Shown one piece after another: positions 1 to 9,700 of a DNA stretch of 64,000 bases (positions within the stretch are counted from its first letter, which is position 1; every line of letters starts with the position of its first letter). The translations under genes were made by a program, and so were the position numbers. This DNA comes from JAIVJM01 sp963816985 (GTDB lineage: Bacteria; Acidobacteriota; Blastocatellia; Pyrinomonadales; Pyrinomonadaceae). The notes below the pieces were generated by a model. It was not told where the DNA came from. It saw nothing but the letters and a program-made list of their open reading frames with translations, and ran no database searches. The DNA is taken from assembly GCA_963816985.1 (NCBI GenBank), contig CAWFMF010000004.1:248001-312000 (forward strand), given 5' to 3'.

Positions 1-756
1 CGAGGCCGAGGCGACCGGCTCCGCGTCAATCTCCATGAAGGCTTCGGCGACGGGCCGACCGAGTTCGGCCTCGACGCGCGCGAAGGCTTCCGACGTTGGG
101 AACGGCGGGACCTGATCCTGCAAGGTCGAGAGTTCCTTAATGTAGGCGAGCGGCAGAAGGTCTGCGCGCGTGCCGAGCGACTGCCCGATCTTGATGAAAG
201 TCGGGCCGAGCCCGATCAAGTGGTCTCTGAGCCAGACGCCCTGCTTCTCAAGCCGTCGCTCCTTGCCCTCCGTCCCCTCAGCGCCGCGAAAGACGAAGAG
301 GCGCACGAGCCTGATTAACTTGTCGAGCGCGCGGCGCAGAAAGAGGTCGCGCGCCCATTCACGGAAGAGGGCTGTGCGACCGAGCGCGCGGGCCTCCTCG
401 CGTTTGCGTTCGGACACTCGCTGGTTGAAGGCGGCGCGGATGTCGTAGTCGTTGAGGAAGAGGTAGAGCGCCATCGTGCCGAGCACGCGGACGATCTGGA
501 AGGTGCGGAGCCAACCTTTGAGGCCGCTCGCTTCGACGACGCTCGCATCATCGGCGCGGGCTTCGTCGCCCGTCGCGGAAGGCACGGCACTGTCTCGTGC
601 GCCCGCGGCCCTCTCGCCGTTTTGACCGTTCGTCTTGACGAGCGCGATGGCGGTCTTCGAGCGCCCGTTGCCGTTCGCGCCGTTGCCTTCGACGCGCCGG
701 GGCTCCGTGCCCGCCGCGCCTGTTTCTGAAAGTTCTTTCGGTTCGATGGCCGCCAT
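1..756 (-). CDS. AarF/UbiB (ABC1) family atypical kinase, N-terminal part, runs off the window
   Basis: An open frame reads from an ATG at 756 to the window edge (252 codons). Residues 1-85 are low-complexity and rich in Gly, Ala and Asn. A conserved stretch follows, with LGPTFIKIGQSLGTRADLLP and an LQDQVPPF-like segment. These are the hallmark N-terminal motifs of the ABC1/UbiB/AarF protein-kinase-like family, which supports quinone or lipid metabolism at the membrane. The catalytic kinase core would lie outside the window. The disordered N-terminal extension is longer than usual for the family. Family assignment is firm; the exact role is not. Confidence 0.85.
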   Translation of the reverse strand, partial: MAAIEPKELSETGAAGTEPRRVEGNGANGNGRSKTAIALVKTNGQNGERAAGARDSAVPSATGDEARADDASVVEASGLKGWLRTFQIVRVLGTMALYLFLNDYDIRAAFNQRVSERKREEARALGRTALFREWARDLFLRRALDKLIRLVRLFVFRGAEGTEGKERRLEKQGVWLRDHLIGLGPTFIKIGQSLGTRADLLPLAYIKELSTLQDQVPPFPTSEAFARVEAELGRPVAEAFMEIDAEPVASAS

Positions 757-862
757 ATTATCGCCGACTTTACTTGAGATTTGTCGCAATCCTGTCTCTA
801 TAAGGTTCAAACTTCGGAGATTCTAGCTCCTCATCAGCCCCTCAAAGGCCGACATAATTTAG

Positions 863-882
863 CCCACGGCGCGCGCCGTGGG
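863..882. repeat. Perfect 20-bp GC palindrome in the ribF-ubiB spacer
   Basis: CCCACGGCGCGCGCCGTGGG is a perfect palindrome, followed within 25 bases by the small hairpin word CCCCAAAGGGG. It lies in the 255-bp gap downstream of ribF and upstream of the UbiB-like gene. It may act as a terminator for ribF or be a member of a dispersed palindrome family. Confidence 0.6.
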
Positions 883-1011
883 ACATAATGATTTACGTAA
901 GCGGAGCCCCAAAGGGGCGAAAGAAATGCAAAATATTTGATGCCTCAAGACCGATTTTCTTTCGCTGCTTCCGGGGCCTAAAAGCCTTTCCGCGGGTTCC
1001 TCAATTACGTC

Positions 1012-1965
1012 TCAAACGACCGCGAGTGCACGGCGCACGCCTTCCCTCTCAAAATATTTCCGGGCGCGCTCCACGTCGGCGTCAATCTGCCGCTTCAGCT
1101 CTTCGACGGAGGCGAAGCGGCGCTCGTCGCGGACGCGGTGGAGGAAGCGCACGCGCACCACGTCGCCGTAGAGGTCGCCCGTCCAATCCATGACGTATGT
1201 CTCGACCGAAGGTTCGGCCTCGCTCTCGAAGGTGGGGCGGACGCCGATGTTCGTCACGCTCCGCCGCCACGCGCCCTCGATGAGAGTCGCCGTGACGTAG
1301 ACGCCCCGGCGCGGGATGACGCGGTTCTGCGGGTGGAGGTTCGCGGTCGGGAAGCCGATGGTGCGCCCGCGCTCCGCGCCGCGAACGACGCGGCCCTCGA
1401 CGCCGTAGGGGCGGCCCAACATCCTCCGCGCGAGGTTCACGCGGCCCTCGGCGAGCAAGTCGCGGATGAGGCTTGAGCTGATGCGCTGGCCGCGCAGGCG
1501 CACTTCCGGCACTTCGTCGGCGAAGAAGCCGAGTTGCCCGCTGACCTCGCGCAGCAGATTGATGTCGCCCTCGCGGTTGCGCCCGAACGCGAAGCCGCGC
1601 CCCAGATAAACTTCCTTCGCGTGGAGACGCTCGTGCACCACGTCGCGCAAAAACTCGGCGGCGCTCACGCGCGCGAAGTCTCGCGTGAAGTTGATGACGA
1701 TTGATTGCTCGATGCCCATCACGCCGAAGGACTCGATCTTCTGGTCGAGCGTCTGGAGGTGCGGCGGAGCAGACTCCGGGTGGAGGACGGCGCGCGGGTG
1801 CGGGTCGAAGGTGATGACGGTGGGAATCGCTTCGACGGAGCGCGCACGCTCGACCACCGTCCGCATCACGAGTTGGTGGCCGAGGTGGAGCCCGTCGAAC
1901 ACGCCGAGCGTCAGCACGGTCGGGCGCGCGATCTCCGCATTGTCGTAGCCGTGGAAAAGTCTCAT
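1012..1965 (-). CDS. ribF: Bifunctional riboflavin kinase / FAD synthetase
   Basis: This 317-residue protein has the full RibF layout. The N-terminal FAD synthetase (nucleotidyltransferase fold) shows GVFDGLHLGHQ and the ITFDPHPRAVL segment, and an SSSLIR motif ends that domain. The C-terminal riboflavin kinase shows GRTIGFPTANL and the Asn-Ile-Gly / PTF stretch that binds flavin. It converts riboflavin to FMN and then FAD in the cytosol. Length is normal and the ATG at 1965 is the natural start. It is separated from the upstream MBL gene by a tandem-word inverted repeat. Confidence 0.95.
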   Translation of the reverse strand: MRLFHGYDNAEIARPTVLTLGVFDGLHLGHQLVMRTVVERARSVEAIPTVITFDPHPRAVLHPESAPPHLQTLDQKIESFGVMGIEQSIVINFTRDFARVSAAEFLRDVVHERLHAKEVYLGRGFAFGRNREGDINLLREVSGQLGFFADEVPEVRLRGQRISSSLIRDLLAEGRVNLARRMLGRPYGVEGRVVRGAERGRTIGFPTANLHPQNRVIPRRGVYVTATLIEGAWRRSVTNIGVRPTFESEAEPSVETYVMDWTGDLYGDVVRVRFLHRVRDERRFASVEELKRQIDADVERARKYFEREGVRRALAVV

Positions 1966-1970
1966 AAAAA

Positions 1971-2094
1971 GAGAGTGATGAATGCGGAATGATGAATGAT
2001 GAATATCTTGCCGGTTGAAATGTTAAAGCTGAGATTTGAGAAGTTCAAAATCGGGCTTAATTCATCATTCATCACTCATCATTCATCATTTATT
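1971..2094. repeat. Inverted repeat of tandem ATGATGAATG-type words
   Basis: Bases 1971-2003 are near-tandem copies of GATGAATGATGAAT. Bases 2060-2094 carry the complementary word ATTCATCATTCATCA in tandem, so the spacer between ribF and the MBL gene can fold into an A+T-rich hairpin. The right arm overlaps the end of the MBL gene. The same style of word-built hairpin recurs at 2859, 6567, 13415 and 26098. Confidence 0.6.
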
Positions 2095-2846
2095 TCCAGT
2101 CCGTCGTAAGCGAACTCGACGCCTTCGGGCAGGAGGGCGGAGTCGCGTGCGTGCTTGATGTCGTGCGCGATGTGCGTGAAGTAGGTGCGGCGCGGGCGCA
2201 GCTCTTCGACGTACTGGAGGGCGCGCTCCAACCAGAGGTGCGTCGGGTGCGGCCTGATGCGCAGGCAGTCGAGGACGAGCACGTCCAAGTCGCGGAGCAG
2301 CTCGGCGGAGGCCGTCGGTATCTCGCTCAGGTCGGTCAGGTACGCGAAGTCGTTGAAGCGGTAGGCGACGACGGGCAGCCGCCCGTGAATCACCTCGACG
2401 GGCGTGACGCGCAGGTCGGGGCCGAAGCAGAACTCCGCGCCCGGCTCGACCGTGTGCGCCAGGACTTGCGGGAGCCCGCCGCCGAAGTGCGAAGGCTCGA
2501 AGACGTACTGGAAGATGCGGCGGATGTCGCGCCACGCGCGCTCGTTGGCGTAGACGCCGAGAGCGCCGTGGCGGAAGTTTAAGGGGCGGATGTCGTCGAG
2601 GCCGAAGATGTGGTCGGCGTGGCAGTGCGTGATGAGCACTGCGTCGAGGCGCTTCAAGCCTTGACGCAGGGCCTGTTGACGGAAGTCGGAGGAGGTGTCA
2701 ACGAGGACGGTCTGGCCACCGTGCTCGACGAGGACGGAGACGCGCAGACGCTTGTCGCGCTCGTCAACGGAAGTGCACGTCTCGCACTCGCAGCCGATGG
2801 ACGGCACGCCCGTCGAAGTGCCCGTGCCGAGAAAGGACAGTTTCAT
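2079..2846 (-). CDS. MBL-fold metallo-hydrolase (PhnP-like)
   Basis: This 255-residue metallo-beta-lactamase fold hydrolase begins MKLSFLGTGTSTGVPSIGC, typical of the PhnP/RNase Z-like branch. It carries the metal-binding HCHADH motif near residue 79 and further ligands at DLSE and HIAHDIKH. PhnP relatives are phosphodiesterases acting on cyclic phosphates; the substrate here is unknown. The start at 2846 was chosen because the family begins at MKL; the 25 codons upstream come from the adjacent hairpin repeat. A Cys pair near residues 24-28 is also seen in PhnP relatives. Confidence 0.85.
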   Translation of the reverse strand: MKLSFLGTGTSTGVPSIGCECETCTSVDERDKRLRVSVLVEHGGQTVLVDTSSDFRQQALRQGLKRLDAVLITHCHADHIFGLDDIRPLNFRHGALGVYANERAWRDIRRIFQYVFEPSHFGGGLPQVLAHTVEPGAEFCFGPDLRVTPVEVIHGRLPVVAYRFNDFAYLTDLSEIPTASAELLRDLDVLVLDCLRIRPHPTHLWLERALQYVEELRPRRTYFTHIAHDIKHARDSALLPEGVEFAYDGLEINDE

Positions 2847-2858
2847 AAAAGCCGTAAA

Positions 2859-2937
2859 CCGTGAACCGTAAACCGTGACGGGTGACAGGAGAAAAACAGT
2901 TTCTTTCCTGTCACCCGTCACGGTTTACGGTTCACGG
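2859..2937. repeat. 31-bp perfect hairpin built from CCGTAAACCGTGAA words
   Basis: The left arm 2859-2889 and right arm 2907-2937 are perfect reverse complements (31 bp) around a 17-base loop. Both arms repeat the words CCGTGAACC and CCGTAAACC. The hairpin fills the space between the DUF1844 gene stop and the MBL gene start, both minus strand, so it may terminate the first or tune the second. Confidence 0.8.
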
Positions 2938-2941
2938 CCTT

Positions 2942-3547
2942 TTACATTCCGCCGGTGATGTCGCCGCCCGTGAAGCCGCGACCGCCGCCGCCGCGTGGCG
3001 AGCCCGCGCGTCCCGCGCTGGTGACGGAGACGTACTGCATGCGCAGTTGCGAAAGGATGACTTCGAGGAAGTGCTGCTCCTCTTCGTTGAGGTTGCCGCG
3101 CGTCTTGCGTTGGAGCGCGCCGAGCATGTCTATGCACTGCTTGGCAAGCGGCGGGTTGACCTCGCGCCCCTCCGCGCCGGGGTGGTTCACCATGCCGAGC
3201 GCGTCCGCCGCGAACGACGCGATGAACTCGACGGCCATCAGGAACTCCTGCCCGTCTTCGTCCGCCGCAGCCGCGCCGTGGGACTCAGCCGCGCCACTCG
3301 CGGATGGGCCGCGCGCAGCCGTTGACGCATCCTCGTCGCCTGCCGGGCGCGCGGGTTCCTCTCCGGCCCCGCTCGCGGCGGGCGAGTCCGTGGCCGTGCT
3401 CGAAGGCGCGGGCGCGGCGTCGGCCTCCTGCGACGGTGCGGGCGTAGGAGGCGGCGCGGGCTCCTCGCGCTCGATATCGCGCGGCGAGCCGTCCGGATTG
3501 AAGAGTCTGCGGTCGGTGATTTTAAAATTGGGTTTATCTTCGCTCAT
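2942..3547 (-). CDS. DUF1844 domain protein with disordered N-terminus
   Basis: The 201-residue protein starts at MSEDKPNFKITDRRLFNPDG, the usual opening of DUF1844 proteins. A Pro/Ala/Glu-rich linker of about 75 residues follows. The C-terminal half is the DUF1844 helical domain, with FLMAVEFIASFAADALGMVN and a segment ending in LSQLRMQYVSV. Function is unknown; the family is common in Acidobacteriota and Deltaproteobacteria. The ATG at 3547 is preferred over an upstream in-frame ATG at 3805, because the extra 86 residues come from the intergenic repeat. Confidence 0.85.
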   Translation of the reverse strand: MSEDKPNFKITDRRLFNPDGSPRDIEREEPAPPPTPAPSQEADAAPAPSSTATDSPAASGAGEEPARPAGDEDASTAARGPSASGAAESHGAAAADEDGQEFLMAVEFIASFAADALGMVNHPGAEGREVNPPLAKQCIDMLGALQRKTRGNLNEEEQHFLEVILSQLRMQYVSVTSAGRAGSPRGGGGRGFTGGDITGGM

Positions 3548-3696
3548 CTTGATACTCGTCAAGCGCCTTCTGAAGCCCGCCGGGGCCGGGCTCGCCGCTG
3601 GAATTTTGTTTGAATACTTACCGGAGGATGGTAGCACTGCGGCCCGCGCCGTCGCAACAAACGGGGATTCGGAGAAGACCAACAGCACATCGCTTT

Positions 3697-3912
3697 GTCC
3701 CCGCAGGGGACGAAGATAATAGCCGGGGGTAAGCAGACGAAAGTCTGCGCCGCCCCCGGTCACGCGTAGATAAAAGAGTCCGACCCTGAAGGGGTCGCGC
3801 CTCAACGTTGAGGCGCGACCCCTTCAGGGTCGGACTTCTTTTCTCGCCTGTTCCGGGGGCGGCGTGCTTCGCACTTGCCCCCGGCTATTATCTCGCGCCC
3901 TTTCAGGGCTTC
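3697..3912. repeat. Nested inverted repeat, copy 1 (centre at 3806)
   Basis: A long imperfect inverted repeat is centred on AACGTT. The inner arms read GACCCTGAAGGGGTCGCG and its complement. The outer arms contain AATAGCCGGGGG and its complement, plus small hairpins such as GCAGACGAAAGTCTGC. The same architecture recurs at 14216-14522 and 19914-20170. This copy lies between the ABC permease and the DUF1844 gene, both minus strand. Confidence 0.85.
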
Positions 3913-3918
3913 GGCAAC

Positions 3919-5197
3919 TTATTCGTAGCGCAGGCACTCGATGGGGTCAAGGCGCGAAGCCTTGAGGGCGGGCCAGACGCCGAAGACGAGGCCGACCGAG
4001 ACGGAGACGACGAGGCCCGTGACGACCGCCCAGGTGGGAATCTGGGCGGGCAGGCTCGGCACGAAGAACATGATAATCCAACTCGCGACGAACGAGATGA
4101 GGACGCCGAGGATGCCGCCGAAGAGCGTCAGGGTCATCGCCTCGTAGAGGAACTGGCTGACGATGTCTATGCGGCGCGCGCCGACGGCCTTGCGGATGCC
4201 GATCTCCTGCGTCCGCTCGGTGACGGAGACGAGCATGATGTTCATCACGCCGATGCCGCCGACTGAGCAGGCCGACCGACGAGATGGCGATGGCGATGAG
4301 GCCGACCATCCCGAAGATGCTGTCGAACTGGCTGATGAAGGCGTCCGCCGCCTTAACGTCGAAGTCGTTCGACTGCTCGAACTTCACGCGGCGGCGGGCG
4401 CGCAGGATTTCTTCGATCTGGTCAATCGCCGCCTCACGCAGCCCCGGCTTCGCCTGAACGATGAAGAGCAGGAAGCGGCGCGCGGGCGCGACCTGGAGGC
4501 CCGTGCGGAACGGGACGAGGACGGCGTTGTCCTCCTCGTTCTCGCCCATGAAGGCGTTCTTGCGCTTCTCGAGGACGCCGATCACCTCCCAGACGTAGCC
4601 GCCCATCTTGACCTCCGTGCCCACGACGCGGTCGGGCTGGTCGGGGAACAGCGCCTGCGCGGCGTTGACGCCGAGGACCATCACGTTGCGGCGGAACTGG
4701 TCGTCATGCTCGCTGATAAAGCGACCCTCCTTGAGCTTGACGTTCGAGATGTTCGCGTGGTTCGGGGTCACGCCCTGCGTGTTGCCGCGCCGGTAGGTCT
4801 TCCCGTTGTAGCTGATGGTGTCGTCGAAGGGGCCGCCGTAGTAGCCGATGTTGGGCGAGACGAAGGCGAGGTCTTCGACCGCCGGGGCGAGCGCCATGAC
4901 GGCCTCGCCGTCTTCGGGCGTCAGGACTTTGCGCGCGCGCTCTTCCTGGTCGCGCTCGCCGAGCTGGATGCCGGTCGAGAGGTGGAAGACGTAGATGTTG
5001 TTGACGCCGTACTCCTCGACGATCTTGACGAGGTTGCCGCGCAGGCCCATCAGGATGGCCGCGACGCTCAGGGCCGTCAGGATGCCGATGACGATGCCGA
5101 GCACGGTCAGCGCGCTGCGGAACTTGTTCGACCTGATGCTGTCGAACGCCATCGCGAGCACGTCTTTAGTGATGAGGCCGGGCAGGCGGAACTTCAT
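3919..5197 (-). CDS. MacB/FtsX-type ABC transporter permease (one-base frameshift)
   Basis: Read with one extra base removed near 4266, the gene encodes about 425 residues with the MacB layout: an N-terminal membrane helix (LTVLGIVIGILTALSV), a periplasmic MacB_PCD domain and a C-terminal FtsX domain with VMNIMLVSVTERTQEIGIRKA and KASRLDPIECLRYE. As written, the frame breaks after SSVGLL and the remainder continues in another frame. The ATG at 5197 follows an AGGA ribosome site and starts just after the stop of the upstream permease, implying coupling. Export of a drug, peptide or lipoprotein is likely. No ATPase subunit lies in this cluster. Confidence 0.85.
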
Positions 5198-5199
5198 GT

Positions 5200-6444
5200 T
5201 CAATTCCTCGTGAGCGCGACGATGGGGTCAAGGCGCGAGGCCTTGAAGGCCGGGTAGATGCCCGCGATGATGCCGATGACGCTGGAGAAGCCGATGGCGA
5301 GGACGATGTAGACGATGGTGATCGTCATCGTGATCGGCGTGAACGTCGAGATGAGCTGTGCTATCCCCGCCGCCGCCAGAAGGCCGAGGATGCCGCCGAA
5401 CGCGCACAAGAGCGCCGACTCGACGAGGAACTGCATGAGTATCTGCTTGCGCTGCGCGCCCAGAGCCTTGCGCAGGCCGATCTCGAAGGTGCGCTCGGTG
5501 ACGGAGACGAGCATGATGTTCATCACGACGATGCCGCCGACGACGAGCGAGAGCAGCGTGACGGGCGTGACGACCAAAGCGATGGCGCTCGTGAACTGGT
5601 CAATCTGCCCGCCCAGCTCTTCGGTGTTGACGAGGCCGAAGTCGTCCTCGGCGCTCCCCGAAAGCTTGTGGTAGGTGCGCAGGGCCGTGCGCGCGTCCTC
5701 GATGGAGAGTTGGAACTGGCCGGGGACGGCCCCCTTGCCGTGAATCTGCATGTCGGACGGTCGGCCCCAGATGCGCCCATACGCGGAGATGGGGATGTAG
5801 ACGTGCTTGTCCACGAGTTCGCCGAAGATGGGCCCGCGCCGCTCCTCCACGCCGATGACGAGCATCGGGAGCCCGCCGACCTTCAGAGTCTTCCCGACCG
5901 CCTCGGTGTCGGGGAAGAACTTGTCCTTGATGTCCGCGCCGAGGACGACGACGAGCTTCGCGTTCTCGACCTCCCGCTGGTCAAGGAAGCGCCCCTCGGT
6001 AATCGTCTTGTCCTCGATCTCGCCCATGTTCGCCGTCACGCCGAAGACGATGCCGCCGAGGAAGCGCACGCCGTCCTGCTCGAAGTTGAAGCCGCGCCCG
6101 ACCTGCGCGCCGACGGCGCTGCACGTCTTGCAGTTCTCCCGCAGCCACTCCATGTCGGCGAACTCCAACTTGGGGTTGCGGCGGTTGCGCTTCTCCCACT
6201 CCTCTTCCGTCATCTCCCCGGCGCCCGCCATCCGCGCGATCATGAAGTGGTTCGAGCCGAGCATCTTGCTCATCTTCTCCACGACGTAGGTGTTGAGCCC
6301 CGAAATCGCCGCGCCGACCACCACCACCGACGCCACGCCGATGATGATGCCGATGAGCGTGAGGAACGCCCGCAGCTTATGCGCGAAAATGGACTGCAAC
6401 GCGATGCGGAAGGTCTCGACGTAAAAAGAGTGAAGGTGTCGCAT
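5200..6444 (-). CDS. MacB/FtsX-type ABC transporter permease
   Basis: This 414-residue permease starts at MRHLHSFYVETFRIALQSIF. It has an N-terminal membrane segment (FLTLIGIIIGVASVVVVGA), a periplasmic domain with a CKTC pair near residue 100, and three C-terminal membrane segments around VMNIMLVSVTERTFEIGLRKA. It is intact and co-directional with the next permease, which begins three bases beyond its stop. The two probably form a heterodimer or use a shared ATPase encoded elsewhere. The start was placed at 6444 because the sequence upstream is repetitive spacer. Confidence 0.88.
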   Translation of the reverse strand: MRHLHSFYVETFRIALQSIFAHKLRAFLTLIGIIIGVASVVVVGAAISGLNTYVVEKMSKMLGSNHFMIARMAGAGEMTEEEWEKRNRRNPKLEFADMEWLRENCKTCSAVGAQVGRGFNFEQDGVRFLGGIVFGVTANMGEIEDKTITEGRFLDQREVENAKLVVVLGADIKDKFFPDTEAVGKTLKVGGLPMLVIGVEERRGPIFGELVDKHVYIPISAYGRIWGRPSDMQIHGKGAVPGQFQLSIEDARTALRTYHKLSGSAEDDFGLVNTEELGGQIDQFTSAIALVVTPVTLLSLVVGGIVVMNIMLVSVTERTFEIGLRKALGAQRKQILMQFLVESALLCAFGGILGLLAAAGIAQLISTFTPITMTITIVYIVLAIGFSSVIGIIAGIYPAFKASRLDPIVALTRN

Positions 6445-6566
6445 AAAAACTCGGCTCTGGGGTCTTAAAAAGGACGGGCGAGCAAACTGCCTCGAACGCC
6501 ACTCTATACGCACGCAGCGCCCCGCAGGTTTAGGGAATATCGCCGGAATGGCATAATAAACGGAAG

Positions 6567-6712
6567 ATTTGCCACGGAGACACAGAGGCACAGAGATTTT
6601 AAGAAAAAGGAAGAGAGCGAGGCGAGAGGGAGAGCTGAGTGATTCAACCCTCACTTAACATTTCTTTCCTTCCTTCGTTTTATCTCCATGCCTCCGTGTC
6701 TCTGTGGCAAAT
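6567..6712. repeat. Imperfect 31-bp inverted repeat of CCACGGAGACACAGAGG words
   Basis: Bases 6567-6597 and 6682-6712 are imperfect reverse complements built from the word CCACGGAGACACAGAGGCA. They lie in the 334-bp gap between the TIR-CHAT gene stop and the permease start. A related word recurs near 26103 and 26215. No gene is seen in this gap. Confidence 0.65.
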
Positions 6713-6778
6713 CCCTGACCACAGCCCGAACAGCGCCCCTCTGAGCACGAATGCCCATAAAAGTGTCGGCGGCGGTCA

Positions 6779-9700
6779 TCACCCCGCGCCCAACGCTTCC
6801 AGCAGCAGGAGTAATTCCGCGGCATCTCTGGCGTCTATCTCAGGGTTGTCGGCCATTGCCGGGTCGCGCACGCCTCGCAGCACGTCCTGTATCATAGTAA
6901 TTAACGCTTTGACCTGTGGCGCGAGGTTCTCGCCTGAGAGGTCTGCGAGCTGTTGTCCCAGCTCTGACTCAGCGCCCTGCGTGATGGCCTCCGCCACCGC
7001 AGCGCAAAGTTCTGCTCCGACTGTCGTACCATATCCGCCGTCTCTTCGATAGACCAGATAACTTTCAAGTGCCTTCTGGCGCGCTTGGGTAGCTGCCTCC
7101 CTGTTTCCGGTGGCCTGCTCCAACTGGCTGAGGATATTCCAAGTCGTCCACGGTTGAGCCGCGTGACCGTAAGACTGCTTGCACTTGATGGCGCGCAGCA
7201 ATTCACCCCTTGCCTCGTCATGCCGCCCCAGTTTGAGGAGAGTGTGGCCTAGATTGTTACGAGCTGTCCCTTCCTTCTTTTGGTCTTGTAGCTTAACGTA
7301 GATGTCGGCTGACTGCCGATAGCACTTGACCGCCTCCTCCAGCCGCCTGCTTCGACCATAAAGATTACCCAACTCGTTAAGACTGGCGGCCTCACCAGCG
7401 GCGTCCTTCTGCTGGACCCTGATAGCCAGCGACTGCTGGTAGGCGCGTTCAGCCAACTCGTACTGTCCCGCATCCTTATGCACCATCCCGATCTGGTGCC
7501 AAGCCGTGGCGACACTCCGACGCTCACCTAGCCCATCGAAGGTAAGCCGTGCCTCCTCATGGGCTGCCAGCGCCTCTGGATAGCGCCTCTGCTGCATGCG
7601 GACTGTCCCGAGCTCTCCTTTGGCGCCAGCAGTTCCCCTTTGGTTTCCCAATTTCTCGTGACGTCGGACAGCCTCCTCATAAGCCTGTGCTGCCTCGTCC
7701 AGACGCCCTAGGTCTTGCAGGCAGTTGCCGCTCTCGGTGAATGCCGTCGCGGCCATGAGCGCGCCGTCTTTATTGCCCCTCTCTGCCAGCACCTCGAAGC
7801 GGCGACGCGCCTCGTCTAGCAGCACCAGCGCATGCTCAGCCGCACCGCCCGTCACGAGCACCCTGCCCAGCCTAAAGTGCGCCAAAGCGAAGTCGTAATC
7901 AGCTCTAGGATATGCACTCTCACCGGCCTGACGGCAGCTCTCAAGCAACTGTTTTGCGACCGAGAGCGCCGCCCGCACCTCGCCGCGCTCAAGCAGATGG
8001 TCAATCTGGCCGCTCACCGCTGTAAATCGCGCGCGCCCCCATTCGCCCAGCTTTTGTGCCGCACGCTCGCGCACCCCGATCGCCTCTGCCAGCGCCTGAG
8101 TTCTGTCCAAATCTGATAGCAGTTCTTCAATGCTTAATGCTATCTCGACAACCGCTTCCGGTTCTTCCTTCTCCTCAGCCCGCCGCAGCAGCGCCAGAAT
8201 GTTTGGCAGCTCCAGCACAGTCAGCCGCGAGGACAGCCTGGCGTCTTCAAACCGTTGCTCATACAGGAAGCTCGTCAGCATCTTCATCGCTTCGGCCCAG
8301 CGCCCCTGGGCCGACTCCCGTTCCTGCTCGCTCCGCTCCCTCAGCAGGTATGAGGGCAGCGCCGGGTCGAGACGCAGGTGGCCGTCGCCCGCGTCTTTTG
8401 CCAAACCTACTTCTATCAACTGCACGGCAAGGCTGTTGACCACCTCCAGCTCAGCGCCGAGTACCTGCCCCAATACGTACAGATGCGCCCCGCCGTGGAA
8501 CACTGCCAATGCTTTCGCCTGCTCCCTGCTCTCGGCGGGCAGACGTTGTAGCGACAGCTCGACGCTGGCATAGAGGGAGTTTTCGCGGTCGCCGGGGAAT
8601 TTTTCGTGCAGGCCTTCCATCAGGCGGCGGACGTTCTCTGTCGTTGCCGTCACGCCCTCATGCGCCACCTCTCTGGCAAGCAGAGTAAGGGCGCGGGCGT
8701 GGCAGCCCACCGCTTCGACCAGTTCTGTGACCTCTTTCGGGTCTGCGCCGGGGTCTTCGGCCTTCGGCGTGAGCCCCTCACGTTTCATTACTTCGCCGAC
8801 CAGGCGCACGGCGTCTCTCTCGTCGAGCGCACCGAGGGGCCGTTCCCTGCGTTCGTCATTGAAGGGGGCGGGGAGCGGCTCGCGCGTTGTGAATACGAGG
8901 CGGGTGGCGGGGCTCGCCTGTAGCAAGCTCTGGCAGAGATCGAACAACTCTTCGACGGGCTCGGAGCCCGCCGGGGCGCGTCCTTCCTTGTCGGGCAGCA
9001 CGCTCTCCATGTTGTCGAGGACGATGATCGTCGGGCGGTCTCTCAAGGCGCGCTCGACGGGTTGGAGAGCTTCCTTCAGGTCGTCAGAGTAGTTCGTGAC
9101 GCTGTAGCCGGGAACCAACTGCCGACCAAGGCTGTCGAGCACGCCGCGCGCGTCCGTGTAATGTTCGAGGCTGACGAAGGCGGTGCGGCGGAAGCGGCCC
9201 ACGCGCACCAACCAGCGCGCAAGCTCGGCGGCGAGCGTCGTCTTGCCCTCGCCGCCCTGCCCGCGAACGACCGCGTAAGGCTCATCCACCAGCAGCCGTT
9301 CAAGTGCCAGCAGCTCGCGGCTGCGACCGATGAAATCGTGCGCGGGCGGGGCGGGAAGCTCACCCAGACTGAGAGTGCGCCCTTTCTTCTGCAACTCTCG
9401 CACGTCATTCGGCGGGAGTCGTGTGACGAGTTGCGGGTCGTGCTCCTCCTGATAGAGCACGGGCACGAACCAGTCCTGCAAGTGGAGGTCGCCCGCGCCC
9501 AACATCTTCCCCCGGTAAGTATCCGAGTAGAGCGCCTGCTGCCCCGCGAGCATCGCCGTGCCGATACGCTTGCCTTCGGCCAACTCCTGATAGAAGGCTC
9601 TGACGAAGCGTTGGGCCGTCTCCACGAGGATGCTGTGGCTCATCGCCACGACTGACGTGACGCCCTCTTCCAGCAGCGTGACGGCGACCGAGGCGGTCGG

